A DNA stretch of 64,000 nt from Ruegeria atlantica (GCF_013032505.1 NZ_WQCG01000002.1:310001-374000), one strand, 5' to 3'; positions 17,841 to 28,114 are shown, numbered from the stretch's first letter. Notes: a model not told the origin generated them from the sequence alone. A program made the numbers and translations.

Positions 17841-18763
17841 TCGACAGTCACACGGGCGGTGAACCGACGCGCGTCATTCTGGATGGCGCGCCGGAACTTG
17901 GATCCGGGTCTTTGACTGAGCGGGCAAGCCGCCTGGCGACCGAGCATGAGGCGTTCTATCGCTCGGTCATGTTAGAGCCGCGCGGTCAGCCTGCCATGGT
18001 TGGTGCGTTGTTGGTCGAGCCTGTTGATCCGACGTGCGTGGCCGGGGTTATCTACTTTGATGTCGATGCCGTCTTGGGCATGTGCGGTCATGGCACCATT
18101 GGCTTGACGGTCACGCTGGCTCACTTGGGGCGAATTGGCATTGGCCAACACCGGATCGAAACGTCTGCCGGTGTGGTGACGGTAAATTTGCACGACGCCA
18201 ACACGGTCACCGTGACCAACATCGAAAGTCGCAGGGTTCGTCAGGGCGTTACCTTAAATGTCGCGGGCTATGGCCAGATCACAGGCGACGTTGCATATGG
18301 CGGCAACTGGTTCTTCATCGTTGACCCCAGCCCGATCCCGGTCGAACCTGCCAATATTCGCGAACTGACGGATATGACGGTCGCCATCCGAGAGGCTTCG
18401 ATCACGCACGGGGTTGGCGGCGAAAAAGGCGAACCAATTGACCACGTTATCTTTCAAGATGATTCACCAGATCCGTCAGTTCACAGTCGCAATTTCGTTC
18501 TGTGCCCGGATGACAATTACGACCGCTCTCCCTGCGGAACCGGCAGTTCAGCCCGGTTGGCCTGTTTGGCGGCGGACGGGTGTCTTGCTCCGGGCCAAGA
18601 GATCATCCAGCAAAGCGTGATTGGCAGTTCCTATCGGCTGTCCTATCAACCCGGGCCCAACGGGGGCATCATTCCTTCGATCACCGGGCAAGCCTTCGTC
18701 ATGGCCGAGGCCAATTTGTTCTTCGACAAAGATGATCCTTTCAGAAACGGGATCGATACATGA
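17831..18763 (+). CDS. 4-hydroxyproline 2-epimerase, proline racemase family
   Basis: A 310-residue proline-racemase-superfamily enzyme with both catalytic cysteines: C85 in GMCGHGTIG and C235 in DRSPCGTG. A Cys/Cys pair marks racemases and epimerases rather than dehydratases. With the neighbouring deaminase and oxidoreductase genes, it probably converts trans-4-hydroxy-L-proline to cis-4-hydroxy-D-proline. Cytoplasmic, with no signal peptide. Its stop overlaps the next start (ATGA). Confidence 0.92.
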   Translation: MHVIDSHTGGEPTRVILDGAPELGSGSLTERASRLATEHEAFYRSVMLEPRGQPAMVGALLVEPVDPTCVAGVIYFDVDAVLGMCGHGTIGLTVTLAHLGRIGIGQHRIETSAGVVTVNLHDANTVTVTNIESRRVRQGVTLNVAGYGQITGDVAYGGNWFFIVDPSPIPVEPANIRELTDMTVAIREASITHGVGGEKGEPIDHVIFQDDSPDPSVHSRNFVLCPDDNYDRSPCGTGSSARLACLAADGCLAPGQEIIQQSVIGSSYRLSYQPGPNGGIIPSITGQAFVMAEANLFFDKDDPFRNGIDT

Positions 18764-19998
18764 CCGCGCATGTTGTTGTCATCGGTGCCGGAGTAATCGG
18801 GGTAACAACCGCGCTGGAATTGCAGCGAAGAGGGCATTCAGTACTTGTCTTGGATCGCAAAGGCGTTGCTGCTGAAACATCAGCTGGCAACGCTGGTGCG
18901 TTTGCCTTCTCGGAGGTCGAGCCGCTGGCCACGCCGGGTATCATACGAAAAGCTCCGAAGTGGCTATTGGATCCGTTGGGCCCACTGTCAATTCCTCCGG
19001 CATACGCGTTGAAAATTGCACCTTGGATGTATCAGTTTTGGCGGTCCAGCCGTCCGGATCGATACAAAGATCTGCTTGGAGCTCAGGCCAGCTTGATGGC
19101 GCTATCCAAAACTGCGCTTGAACAGTTGATATCAAACATCGATGGCGAGCATTTGTTGCAGCGCGACGGTCAGATGCAATTGTACGAAAGCGAAGCCGAG
19201 TATCGCGCCAGTTTACCAACTTGGGACTTGCGGCGCGAACATGGGATCGAGTTTGAGCTTCTGGAAAGCCAAGGCGCGATTGCTGAGAAACAGCCAGGCC
19301 TTAGCGCTCGGTTCACCCATGCCGGGTTTACCCCGAATTGGCTGAACACTGTAGACCCAAAGCTGTGGGTTGAACATCTTGCCAAAGCTTTTCAAGACCG
19401 CGGCGGCCAAATTAAAAAGAAAGAAATCCGAAACTTGTCGCCGCAGGACGATGGTGTACGGATCGAATGTGCAGACGAGGCACTCCGCGCCGCAAAAGTG
19501 GTGGTTGCGGCGGGTGCTTGGTCTCATCTCATCGCGCAAACATTGGGCGATCGCATCCCCCTTGAAACCGAGCGAGGATACAATACCACGTTGCCCGAAG
19601 GTGCATTCGATTTGCGTATGCATCTGACATTCTCACGCCACGGTTTTGTTGCCAGCAAAATAAATGGCGGTGTGCGCGTGGGGGGGGCGGTTGAACTGGG
19701 CGGATTAGCCCTACCACCAAATTACAAACGCGCTGACACATTGTTGGAAAAGGCGGCAGCGTTTCTGCCTGGCCTGAAGACGGACAGGGGTACGCAATGG
19801 ATGGGGTTTCGTCCATCATTACCGGACAGCATTCCGGTGATTGGTACATCCCGAAAAACATCGGATGCAATTTATGCCTTCGGCCACGGTCATCTGGGCC
19901 TCACCCAATCTGCGGGAACTGCTCAAATTGTAGGGGCTTTGATCGATGGTCGAGACTCGCCTATATCGATGTCGCCTTACGCCGCTTCTCGATTTTAG
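18760..19998 (+). CDS. FAD-dependent D-amino-acid oxidoreductase, probable D-hydroxyproline dehydrogenase
   Basis: A 412-residue DadA/DAO-type flavoprotein with the dinucleotide fold at its start (GAGVIG at 9-14) and the C-terminal FAD-contact region FGHGHLGLTQSAGTAQIV. In this operon it should oxidise cis-4-hydroxy-D-proline to the pyrroline substrate of the deaminase. It appears to be a single-subunit DadA-like form; no multi-subunit dehydrogenase partners are nearby. A true D-amino-acid dehydrogenase with broader range is possible. Confidence 0.9.
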   Translation: MTAHVVVIGAGVIGVTTALELQRRGHSVLVLDRKGVAAETSAGNAGAFAFSEVEPLATPGIIRKAPKWLLDPLGPLSIPPAYALKIAPWMYQFWRSSRPDRYKDLLGAQASLMALSKTALEQLISNIDGEHLLQRDGQMQLYESEAEYRASLPTWDLRREHGIEFELLESQGAIAEKQPGLSARFTHAGFTPNWLNTVDPKLWVEHLAKAFQDRGGQIKKKEIRNLSPQDDGVRIECADEALRAAKVVVAAGAWSHLIAQTLGDRIPLETERGYNTTLPEGAFDLRMHLTFSRHGFVASKINGGVRVGGAVELGGLALPPNYKRADTLLEKAAAFLPGLKTDRGTQWMGFRPSLPDSIPVIGTSRKTSDAIYAFGHGHLGLTQSAGTAQIVGALIDGRDSPISMSPYAASRF

Positions 19999-20007
19999 GG
20001 AGAGGAT

Positions 20008-21033
20008 ATGCGCAGTATCAGAACAATTCATGTTGTGTCGGCCCATGCCGAAGGCGAGGTCGGTGACGTAGTCGTTGGTGGTGTTGCACCACCACCAGGT
20101 GACACGATCTGGGAGCAACGATCGCATATTGGCCGCGACCAAACATTGCGCAACTTTGTACTAAACGAACCGCGCGGCGGTGTGTTTCGGCACGTCAATC
20201 TGCTGGTCCCTCCCAAACACCCCGAAGCTGATGCCGCCTTTATCATTATGGAGCCTGAGGACACGCCGCCTATGTCCGGCTCAAATTCTATCTGTGTCGC
20301 TACCGTGTTGTTGGACAGCGGCATCATCCCTATGAAAGAACCTGAGACCACTCTGACGCTTGAAGCGCCGGGCGGGCTGGTTCGCGTACGCGCTGAGTGC
20401 CAAGACGGTAAGGCCGTTCGGATCCATGTGCAGAATTTGCCGAGTTTCGCGGACAAACTCTCGGTTCCATTGGAAGTTCCGGGTGTGGGGACGTTGACCG
20501 TAGATACGGCCTATGGTGGCGATAGTTTCGTGGTCGTAGATGCCGCGGAAATCGGGTTTGATGTAACCGAAGACGAAGCGCGTGAAATCGCTCGGATGGG
20601 CGTTACGATTACGAATGCCGCAAATGAGCAATTGGGGTTTTCGCATCCTGAAAACCCGGATTGGTCCCACATTTCCTTTTGCGCCTTTTGTGGTCCGCTC
20701 GAAAAATCCCAAACTGGATGGTGCGGAAAGTCGGCCGTTGCCATTCAGCCCGGCAAAGTGGATCGTTCGCCCACCGGCACGGCGGTTTCCGCACGTATGG
20801 CGCTTATGGCAGCCAAAGGGCAGATGGAGATCGGGCAAACCTTCGAGGCCATTTCGATCATCGGCTCTTGCTTTACAGGACGGATTGTTCAGGAAACACA
20901 AATTGGTGCCCGATCCGCAATTGTCCCAGAAATCAGCGGACGCGGTTGGATTACAGGCACCCATCAACACATGCTTGATCCTGACGACCCGTGGCCAGCG
21001 GGGTATCGGTTGAGTGACACGTGGGGCGCTTAA
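20008..21033 (+). CDS. Proline-racemase-fold protein with an unusual Ser/Thr active pair
   Basis: A 341-residue second member of the proline racemase superfamily. At the first catalytic position the sequence is [10 protein letters not shown], placing Ser90 where the epimerase has Cys. At the second it is DRSPTGTA, placing Thr256. Known pairs in the family are Cys/Cys (racemase, epimerase), Ser/Cys (some epimerases) and Cys/Thr (trans-3-hydroxy-L-proline dehydratase), so Thr at the second site argues for dehydratase chemistry rather than epimerisation. It has a good ribosome site (GGAGAGG, positions 19999-20005) and sits 9 bases after the oxidoreductase. The likely substrate is a hydroxyproline isomer, but the exact reaction is open. 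Confidence 0.85.
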   Translation: MRSIRTIHVVSAHAEGEVGDVVVGGVAPPPGDTIWEQRSHIGRDQTLRNFVLNEPRGGVFRHVNLLVPPKHPEADAAFIIMEPEDTPPMSGSNSICVATVLLDSGIIPMKEPETTLTLEAPGGLVRVRAECQDGKAVRIHVQNLPSFADKLSVPLEVPGVGTLTVDTAYGGDSFVVVDAAEIGFDVTEDEAREIARMGVTITNAANEQLGFSHPENPDWSHISFCAFCGPLEKSQTGWCGKSAVAIQPGKVDRSPTGTAVSARMALMAAKGQMEIGQTFEAISIIGSCFTGRIVQETQIGARSAIVPEISGRGWITGTHQHMLDPDDPWPAGYRLSDTWGA

Positions 21034-21253
21034 TTTTTTGCACAATACTTCAAGAAACTCGGGCTTTGATGTGCCCCGTGGCAATATGCGCCGCATCTAG
21101 ACGATTGATCCCAACTCCATCCTGATTTAATGGAGGCCCTGTCAATACAGAGTCACCGTTGGGCGGTAGGTTAATCGCGCCCATCCTTCGCCACCCATAT
21201 GTGGCACACTCTTGGATCGCACGCCCCGAAAGGCTTAAAAAAGGTAAAAGAAT

Positions 21254-23467
21254 ATGGCAGATAACTCGAACTTCGACATATTGTATACCATTGTAGACGA
21301 AGCGCCCGAACTGGCCAGCGCCTCGTTCCTGCCCATCATTCGCAAGTTTGCCAGCGCCGCAGGTGTTAGTGTTGGCACCAAGGATATCTCTCTGGCCGGA
21401 CGTATTCTGGCAACTTTCCCGGAGAACCTGACCGATGCGCAGCGGATCTCCGATGATCTGGCAGCATTGGGTGAACTGGTAAAAACACCGGACGCCAACG
21501 TGATCAAGCTGCCGAACATTTCGGCCTCGGTCCCGCAGCTGGTTGCAGCAATCGAAGAGCTGCAGTCGCAGGGCTACGACATCCCGAAATATCCCGAAGA
21601 GCCCTCAACCGACAAGGAAAAAGCGATCCGCGCGCGGTATGACGCCATCAAAGGCTCGGCTGTGAACCCGGTTCTGCGTGAAGGCAACAGCGACCGCCGT
21701 GCAGCGCGTGCGGTAAAGAACTACGCGCAAAAGAACCCTCATTCGATGGGTGAGTGGGCCGCGGATAGCAAGACCAAAGTGTCATCGATGTCTGGCAATG
21801 ACTTTTACGCCAACGAGAAGTCGGCGACCATATCCGCCGCCCAAGCGGGCGATGCCAAGATCGAATTTGTCGGCAAAGACGGCAACGTCACCGTCCTAAA
21901 GGATGCTTGGCCATTGGCCGAGGGCACCGTTGCGGATGCCACTTTCATGTCCGTTAAAGCGCTGTCATCCTTCCTGGCGGACGCCATCGAGGACACCAAG
22001 AAAGACGGCACAATGTTCTCGCTGCACATGAAAGCTACGATGATGAAGGTCTCGGACCCGATCATCTTTGGTTATGCCGTCAAAGCGTGGCTGGCTCCGG
22101 TGTTCGAGAAATTTGGCGCAGAGCTGGACGCATTGGGAGTGAACCCCAACTCGGGTCTGGGTGACTTACTGGAACGTGTTCAGGACAACGCTGAAATCAT
22201 GGCGGCAATTGACGCGATCAAAGCTGACCGTCCGTCCATGTACATGGTGGATTCAGATAAGGGCATCACAAACCTTCACGTGCCCTCGGACGTGATCATC
22301 GACGCCTCGATGCCTGCCGTGATCCGCGCAGGCGGTAAGGGTTGGGATGAGGCTGGCGCGAAGGGTGACACCAACTGTGTGATCCCCGACCGCTGCTATG
22401 CTCCTGTGTATGACGAATCCATCAACTTCTTCAAAGCCAACGGCGCGCTGAGCCCGGCCACCGCCGGTGCCGTGGCCAACGTAGGCCTGATGGCGCAGAA
22501 GGCCGAAGAATACGGCTCGCACCCGACCACGTTCCAGGCCCCAGCCGATGGCGTAATCCGTATCGTTCTGGCTAATGGGGAAACGCTGCATTCGCACGAG
22601 GTCGAAAAGGGCGACATCTGGCGTGCTTGCACTGTGAAGAAGGCTCCGATTGAAAATTGGATCCAGCTTGCGATGGACCGTCAGCGCCTGACCGGATCCG
22701 AAGCGATCTTCTGGCTGGACGCAAACCGCGCCCACGACGCGGAGCTGATCAAATACGTCAAACCTGCGCTCGAGGGAGCTGGCGTGGCTGACAAGTTCCT
22801 GATCATGGCCCCGCGCGAAGCAACCCGTCAGTCGCTGGAGACTATCACAGCAGGCAAGGACAGCATCGCTATCACGGGTAACGTGTTGCGGGATTACCTG
22901 ACCGACCTGTTTCCAATTCTGGAGCTGGGCACATCGGCCAAAATGCTGTCGATCGTCAAACTGATGAACGGTGGGGGCTTGTTCGAAACTGGTGCAGGTG
23001 GGTCCGCTCCGAAACATGTGCAGCAATTGGTCGAGGAAAACCACCTTCGCTGGGACTCGATGGGTGAGTTCTGCGCTCTGGGTGAATCACTGAACTTCTT
23101 GGCTGACAACAAAGGCAACGCTAAGGCGGGTGTTCTGGGTGCTGCAGCCGAAGCGGCAACGCAGGGCATTCTGGACAACAACAAGTCGCCTAGCCGTAAA
23201 GTCGGGCAGCCGGACAACCGTGATAGCCACTACTGGTTCGCGCGTTACTGGGCCGAAGCCCTTGCCGCACAATCGGATGACGCGGAACTGGCGGCTGAAT
23301 TTGCGCCAATCGCAAAAGAGCTGGAAGAAAAAGAAGATCAGATCCTGTCGGAGTTGGCGAACGCTCAGGGTCCAGCCGCGGACCTCGGCGGGTACTACCA
23401 CACCGATCCCGCTAAGACCGCAGCGGTAATGCGCCCCAGCGCAACACTGAACGCGATCATCGGCTGA
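21254..23467 (+). CDS. icd: Isocitrate dehydrogenase, NADP-dependent, monomeric type
   Basis: A 737-residue monomeric isocitrate dehydrogenase, the large single-chain form (about 740 residues) rather than the 45-kDa dimeric type. It converts isocitrate to 2-oxoglutarate with NADP in the TCA cycle. The N-terminus ([20 protein letters not shown]) and internal segments such as [21 protein letters not shown] and NPNSGLGDL are family hallmarks. The ATG follows AAGG. It stands alone, with 220 bases of promoter space before it and a strong terminator after it. Confidence 0.97.
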   Translation: MADNSNFDILYTIVDEAPELASASFLPIIRKFASAAGVSVGTKDISLAGRILATFPENLTDAQRISDDLAALGELVKTPDANVIKLPNISASVPQLVAAIEELQSQGYDIPKYPEEPSTDKEKAIRARYDAIKGSAVNPVLREGNSDRRAARAVKNYAQKNPHSMGEWAADSKTKVSSMSGNDFYANEKSATISAAQAGDAKIEFVGKDGNVTVLKDAWPLAEGTVADATFMSVKALSSFLADAIEDTKKDGTMFSLHMKATMMKVSDPIIFGYAVKAWLAPVFEKFGAELDALGVNPNSGLGDLLERVQDNAEIMAAIDAIKADRPSMYMVDSDKGITNLHVPSDVIIDASMPAVIRAGGKGWDEAGAKGDTNCVIPDRCYAPVYDESINFFKANGALSPATAGAVANVGLMAQKAEEYGSHPTTFQAPADGVIRIVLANGETLHSHEVEKGDIWRACTVKKAPIENWIQLAMDRQRLTGSEAIFWLDANRAHDAELIKYVKPALEGAGVADKFLIMAPREATRQSLETITAGKDSIAITGNVLRDYLTDLFPILELGTSAKMLSIVKLMNGGGLFETGAGGSAPKHVQQLVEENHLRWDSMGEFCALGESLNFLADNKGNAKAGVLGAAAEAATQGILDNNKSPSRKVGQPDNRDSHYWFARYWAEALAAQSDDAELAAEFAPIAKELEEKEDQILSELANAQGPAADLGGYYHTDPAKTAAVMRPSATLNAIIG

Positions 23468-23521
23468 TAGATTTTCCCACGCTTTGCGGCGTGGGTACTT
23501 CCGATTTCGTGAAATCCAAAG

Positions 23522-23556
23522 AAAAAAGGGCCGACCCCCAAAGCCGGCCCTTTTTT
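23522..23556 (+). terminator. Intrinsic terminator of icd
   Basis: AAAAAAGGGCCG (23522-23533) pairs perfectly with CGGCCCTTTTTT (23545-23556). The run of six T completes a canonical bidirectional hairpin 54 bases after the icd stop. Confidence 0.9.
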
Positions 23557-23692
23557 GAGTGAGTGGTCAGGCCGAAGCCTCACCGGTCTACTTGATTTCA
23601 CGATAACCCTTTCGTGAAATTTGGATATTAGGGGATTCCCGTATTTCTGTGTTATTTGCGGCGAATTTATCTCTAAATGGTTGATAAAAAAT

Positions 23693-23724
23693 AAAAAGGG
23701 CCAGTCGTAAGACCGGCCCTTTTC
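23693..23724 (-). terminator. Terminator at the end of the LysM/binding-protein gene run
   Basis: Read on the minus strand, GAAAAGGGCCGGTC pairs with GACTGGCCCTTTTT (one mismatch) around TTAC, followed by a T-rich stretch. It lies 19 bases past the stop of the last minus-strand gene and marks the 3' end of the 23.7-40.8 kb block. Confidence 0.8.
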
Positions 23725-23742
23725 GTTCGGAAATCTGATAGA

Positions 23743-24849
23743 TCAGTTAGATGCCGCGTTCAGTTTTTCGTTTTGTTCGCGAAGAGTGTCCGAGATGATC
23801 GCGTACCATTCGCCGGACTCACGCATTTCGTTCAGGCCCTTGTTCATCATCGCGATATATTCGCGTGCGAACGGGTTGGTGCGGTGCGCAAGGAAGCTCA
23901 TCGAGGACAAGGTCGAAACATAAGGGTTTTCAACCAGATCAGACGAAGTCAGCCCCATGTCGTTCATGGTCGAAGCGAACAGATCGACCTCGAACGCGGC
24001 GACATCCGCCGTGCCGGTCAGAACGGCATCAAGACATTCGCGGGCCGAGTTGGGTTGGACCACAGTTGTGTTTTCGCGGTTCAATCCGACTTCTTCCAGG
24101 ACAACCATGCTCCAGCCTGACATGCGGCAAATGGTAGAACCTACAAAGTCGTCGAATTTGGTCGCGCTGGCGTAGTCGCTTTCCGGCAGTGTGAAGAAAC
24201 CGCCTACGATGTCGTAAACAGGGACAGAAGCCACGAATTGCGTGCAACGCGCTTCGGTTTCTGACGACCATTCGTACGAGCGGTTCGTACAATCCGGGAC
24301 GGTCCAAGCGATCGAAATATCGAACGCGCCAAGTGGCAACAACGTGTCCAGATGCGAGCTCCAGTCATCAACAAAACTGACCGAGTAGTCGCGGCTGTTG
24401 CCGGCACGTTGAAGACTGGTCGTAGCCAGACGGGTCATGATGCCGCCGCCGCCCAGTGCTTCGCTGGTAAAGGGTTCCCAGCCGTTACCCGCAACCATTT
24501 TGATCGGCGGTGCATAGACATTCGAACGCTTGACGCTTGCTGCACGTTGCTCTTCCGCAGCGATAAGTTCCTGCGCAGATTGACCGTTTGGCAGGCTGCC
24601 ATCTTCACAGGGCAGGGCCAGAACCAGACCTGGTGCAAGATCGTTCGGGTTGGTGATGATGTTACGGTTTGCGTTAAAGATGGGCTGATAGTTCGACGTG
24701 CCGTAGGCTGCGATCGCGATGGTGGCCATCGTATCACCGTCCGAGACTGTATAGTTTGAACAGGCTTCCTGCGCTGCTGCTGCGCCTGCGGTGAGTGTGA
24801 GGACGGCAGTCGCCGTCATCACCTTGGTGTTAAGTTTTTGTTTATGCAT
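23743..24849 (-). CDS. Exported protein: LysM-like domain plus periplasmic-binding-protein domain (paralogue 3)
   Basis: A 368-residue exported protein. A signal peptide ends near AAAAQEACS (about residue 26). Residues about 32-79 look like a LysM module (YTVSDGDTMATIAIAAYG, then an NPNDLAPGLVLALP ending), which in other proteins binds peptidoglycan. The rest resembles a type 2 periplasmic binding domain (SBP_bac_3 group), with GWEPFTSEALGGGG as the first strand and helix and ECLDAVLTGTADVAAFE in the second lobe. GGGAGG lies before the ATG. It is closely similar to the next gene upstream, a recent duplication. No permease or ATPase is nearby, so I infer a cell-wall-associated sensor rather than a transporter subunit. 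The ligand is unknown. Confidence 0.8.
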   Translation of the reverse strand: MHKQKLNTKVMTATAVLTLTAGAAAAQEACSNYTVSDGDTMATIAIAAYGTSNYQPIFNANRNIITNPNDLAPGLVLALPCEDGSLPNGQSAQELIAAEEQRAASVKRSNVYAPPIKMVAGNGWEPFTSEALGGGGIMTRLATTSLQRAGNSRDYSVSFVDDWSSHLDTLLPLGAFDISIAWTVPDCTNRSYEWSSETEARCTQFVASVPVYDIVGGFFTLPESDYASATKFDDFVGSTICRMSGWSMVVLEEVGLNRENTTVVQPNSARECLDAVLTGTADVAAFEVDLFASTMNDMGLTSSDLVENPYVSTLSSMSFLAHRTNPFAREYIAMMNKGLNEMRESGEWYAIISDTLREQNEKLNAASN

Positions 24850-24889
24850 TATTTTTCCTCCCGTGGGTTGGAATGTGGAAAGTGGATCC

Positions 24890-25999
24890 TTAGCCGGATG
24901 AGGCTATCAGTCGTTCATTGTGCTCATTCAGTGTGTCCGAGATGATGGCGTACCATTCGCCAGACTCCCGCATTTCGTTCAGGCCTTTGTTCAGCATCGC
25001 CAGGTATTGTTTGCCCATTGGGTTGGACCGGTGAGTAATGAACCGCAGGGCTGAAAGTGTCGTGACATACGGGTTTTCGACGAGATCGTTCTCGTTGAGA
25101 CCCATTTCAGCCATTGCGTCGGCAAAAAGCTGAACTTCGAAGGTCGCGACATCCGCGGAGCCAGTTAGGACGGCATCCAAGCATTCCCGCGCGGTAACGG
25201 GTTGCAGCAGATCGATGGTTTTTTCTGGTTGCAGACCTTCTTGTTCGAGGTCGTGGATGAACCATCCTTCCATACGGCAGACGGTTGCACCTTTCAGGTC
25301 TTCAAAGCTGGTCGCACTGGCGTAATCGCTTTGGGGAAGTGTGTAGAAACCCAAGACGATGTCGTACACAGGTGCTGAAGCGTGGAATTGCGTACAGCGG
25401 ATTTCTGTTTCCCAGGACCATTCGTAACTGCGGTTGGTGCAATCGGGCATGTTCCACGCCATCGACACGTCAAACGCGCCCAGCGGAAGCAGGGTTTCGA
25501 TATGCGAGTTCCAGTCATCGACAAAGCTGATCGAATACTCGTGCGCATTGCCTGCCCGTTGCAGAGCCGTGGTTCCCAATCGAGTGATGAAACCACCGCC
25601 GTTCAGGGTCTCATCCGCGAACGGAGCCCAACCGTTGCCCGTAACCAGTTTGATTGGGGCTTTGAACGAACTTGTTTGGGTCGAGCTCGCAAAGCGTTCT
25701 TGCTGTTCTGCAATAATCTCGCGTGCGCTTTGGCCGTTCGGCAAGCTGCCGTCCTCACACGGAAGCACAAGTGCCAGACCAGGTGCCAGATCGTTGGGGT
25801 TGCTAATCGAGTTCCGGTTTGCGTTGAAAATCGGCTGGTAGTTTGACGTGCCGTAAGCAGCAATCGCAATGGTGGCCATCGTGTCACCGTCCTGTACCGT
25901 ATAATTCGTACAGGCTTGCTGGGCGGCGGCGGCTCCGGCGCTTAACGCGATGACGGCAGCAGAGGTCATCGCAACGTTATGGAGCGGTAGTTTAGGCAT
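24890..25999 (-). CDS. Exported protein: LysM-like domain plus periplasmic-binding-protein domain (paralogue 2)
   Basis: A 369-residue paralogue of the downstream gene, nearly identical in the LysM segment (GDTMATIAIAAYGTSNYQPI) and at the C-terminus (GEWYAIISDTL). It has a signal peptide ending near GAAAAQQACT. Differences cluster in the ligand-facing middle (for example GWAPFADETLNGGG against GWEPFTSEALGGGG), suggesting divergence in ligand. A GGAG ribosome site precedes the ATG. The 40-base gap to the downstream copy implies co-transcription. Confidence 0.8.
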   Translation of the reverse strand: MPKLPLHNVAMTSAAVIALSAGAAAAQQACTNYTVQDGDTMATIAIAAYGTSNYQPIFNANRNSISNPNDLAPGLALVLPCEDGSLPNGQSAREIIAEQQERFASSTQTSSFKAPIKLVTGNGWAPFADETLNGGGFITRLGTTALQRAGNAHEYSISFVDDWNSHIETLLPLGAFDVSMAWNMPDCTNRSYEWSWETEIRCTQFHASAPVYDIVLGFYTLPQSDYASATSFEDLKGATVCRMEGWFIHDLEQEGLQPEKTIDLLQPVTARECLDAVLTGSADVATFEVQLFADAMAEMGLNENDLVENPYVTTLSALRFITHRSNPMGKQYLAMLNKGLNEMRESGEWYAIISDTLNEHNERLIASSG

Positions 26000-26044
26000 T
26001 AGTTGTTTTCTCCAGGATAGTAATTGAGAAGGCTTTAAAGTGTT

Positions 26045-27307
26045 TCAGCCGTTTTCCATTTGATGGCGTAGGGCGGTTGACACGATGTCGCGCCATTCGC
26101 CGGATTGCTGCATGATTGCCAGACCTTGATTCAGCGTCTCCAGGATCGCTTCGCCATCTGGATTATCTTTATGGGTCATGACGTTAAGGGATTTGATCGC
26201 CGCCAGGTTGGGGTTTTCAATAATACGGTGTTCGTATCCCAGTCGTCCGATAGCTTCGATCGCCAGATGAGCTTCGATTGCGACGATGTCGGCTGTCCCG
26301 TCCATAACGGCGTGAAAGCAGTCATCGGGTGAAACCGGACGCACAAGCGAGATTGCCGGTTCATACAATCCGACCTCATCCATGTGTGACAACGACCAGC
26401 CTTCCGGCCGACAGATGGTTGTCCCGGCGAAGTCAGCATAGGTCAGTGTTTGCTCATAGCCCGATCCTTCGCGGGCAAAGAACGTGTCCACGACTTCGTA
26501 GAACGGGTTAGAGAAGTCGTACGTTTCGCACCGCGTACGGTCCTTTTCCGACAATGTCTCTGCCGCTTCGCAGTTCGGACGCGACCATGGGAAGGTGGCA
26601 TCGAACGCCAGTGTCGGCATCAGCAGGTCCAGATGCGATGACCAGTCATTGACGAACTGGATCTTATAGGCCTGCTCGGGTGCGGCACGCAGCATCGCTG
26701 TCTCGACAAGGTAGGTGTAAAGGCCGCGATTGGGCAGTGCCTCGTCGGTGAAGGGCGCGTAATTGCCACCAGTGATCATCAGCAACTGGCGGTCGCGAAT
26801 TTCCGGGCGTTCGCCTTCATCCGCGTTACGGATCAGTGCGGCTGCTTCCGCGCGCGCTGCTTCGATTTCGTCTTTAGCCGCCTCTTTGGCGATAACCACA
26901 GCATCTTCGCTGGCTTTTTTGGCTTCAGCTTCGGCTTCGGCCACGCGGGCTTCGGCCTCGGCAATGGCTTTGGCTGCGCGATCTTCGGCGGCCTTGACCA
27001 GCTCTGCTGCCATTTCGGCTGCCATGGCCTCGGCCTCAGTTTGCGGAACGGTCGAAGCGCGCCCAATGTCTTCCAAACAAGGCATGGTCAGAACGTCGCC
27101 CACCCGAATGATGTTCGGGTTATTGCCGATCACATCCCGGTTGGCATCGTAGATGATACGAAAATCTTCGGTCGAGTACACGTCGATCGAAAGCTCGCGC
27201 AGGCTGTCGCCGCGCTGAATTTCATAAGTTGAGCATGCCTGTTGCGCCGATGCAGTGCCCGCTGCGGCAGCAAGTGCCAGGCTTGATATGATCAGATGGT
27301 TTCTCAT
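26045..27307 (-). CDS. Exported LysM plus binding-protein domain with a helical spacer (paralogue 1)
   Basis: A 420-residue member of the same trio but more divergent. After the signal peptide (ending about TASA before QQACS) comes the LysM-like module (YEIQRGDSLRELSIDVYS). A stretch of about 70 residues very rich in Ala, Glu and Lys follows (about 90-165), probably a long helix or coiled coil, then the binding-protein domain (LLMITGGNYAPFTDEALPNRG). The spacer could hold the binding domain away from the cell wall. It is the first of the three in transcription order and starts 21 bases after the phosphatase gene, linking the trio to the kinase/phosphatase genes. Confidence 0.78.
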   Translation of the reverse strand: MRNHLIISSLALAAAAGTASAQQACSTYEIQRGDSLRELSIDVYSTEDFRIIYDANRDVIGNNPNIIRVGDVLTMPCLEDIGRASTVPQTEAEAMAAEMAAELVKAAEDRAAKAIAEAEARVAEAEAEAKKASEDAVVIAKEAAKDEIEAARAEAAALIRNADEGERPEIRDRQLLMITGGNYAPFTDEALPNRGLYTYLVETAMLRAAPEQAYKIQFVNDWSSHLDLLMPTLAFDATFPWSRPNCEAAETLSEKDRTRCETYDFSNPFYEVVDTFFAREGSGYEQTLTYADFAGTTICRPEGWSLSHMDEVGLYEPAISLVRPVSPDDCFHAVMDGTADIVAIEAHLAIEAIGRLGYEHRIIENPNLAAIKSLNVMTHKDNPDGEAILETLNQGLAIMQQSGEWRDIVSTALRHQMENG

Positions 27308-27328
27308 GGGTCCTGTTGCTTTGCCTTG

Positions 27329-28114
27329 TTAGTTTTTTGTGAGTTTGACGACACCGATCGAGGTGTTGTCCTGATCCGGGTCGCCTTTCGCGTTGAGCGC
27401 GGATTGCAGCGCCCCGGCGATGTCTTGCGCAAGCGCGCTGGCATTGGATTGAAGAATGGACTGAATTTCAGCATTGCTGAGGTATTGCAGGCCATCGCTT
27501 CCCAGAACCAAAACATCCGAAGGTGTCAGTTCATAAGGGGTCTCTGGGCAATCGACTTTTGGAATTGCCGCTCCCATGATGACCGAGGTCAGCTGATTTC
27601 GGTCTGGATGCGTAAGCGCTTCGGCCTCAGTCAAAGTTCCCTCGGCCATTTGCGCATCAATTACAGGCGCCATCGAATGATCTTCGTTGATCTGCGACAA
27701 CTCTCCGTCACGGAAAAGGTATAGGGGGCTGTCGCCGATAGAAATCCAAAACAGTCGCTGTCCCAGCAATAGAACGCCCAGCATGGTGGAGCCCATGTTG
27801 AATTCAGCGCCTTGTTCCTCGGAATAGCTGGCGATGGATGCGTTTGCCTGCATTGCTGCAAGAGGCAAAGCGTCTATCAAAGCGGACTCGGACGCCGCTG
27901 AACCTTCGAGCTCGGTATCCAGAGCGTCGCGCCAGGCACGGATCACAAGATCAGAAGCGACTTCGCCTGCCGCATGTCCGCCCATGCCATCGGCGACAAC
28001 GACATAGCTTGCATTCGCTGCGTCGAACATGCGCGAGGCGACCGCGTCCTCCTGCGTGTCACGCCGGCCCTTATCCAGGATCAGCGCAATATCATATGCC
28101 GGTGTCGCCAGCAT
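27329..28114 (-). CDS. PP2C-type Ser/Thr protein phosphatase
   Basis: A 261-residue PPM/PP2C phosphatase with the family motifs in order: GRRDTQEDA (D23 a metal ligand), VVADGMGGHAAGEVAS (D42, G43), GDSPLYLFRDGEL and VLGSDGL near the C-terminus. No membrane segment, so it is cytoplasmic. It should reverse phosphorylation by the Ser/Thr kinase encoded two genes upstream. ATG 28114 is preferred over the in-frame TTG at 28117. It follows the FHA gene with almost no gap, so the two are coupled. Confidence 0.92.
   Translation of the reverse strand: MLATPAYDIALILDKGRRDTQEDAVASRMFDAANASYVVVADGMGGHAAGEVASDLVIRAWRDALDTELEGSAASESALIDALPLAAMQANASIASYSEEQGAEFNMGSTMLGVLLLGQRLFWISIGDSPLYLFRDGELSQINEDHSMAPVIDAQMAEGTLTEAEALTHPDRNQLTSVIMGAAIPKVDCPETPYELTPSDVLVLGSDGLQYLSNAEIQSILQSNASALAQDIAGALQSALNAKGDPDQDNTSIGVVKLTKN

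Noticed and set aside
26763-27152. A 129-codon Ala/Ser-rich plus-strand frame
   Set aside because: It is antisense to the Ala/Glu-rich spacer of the first LysM protein and has no ribosome site.
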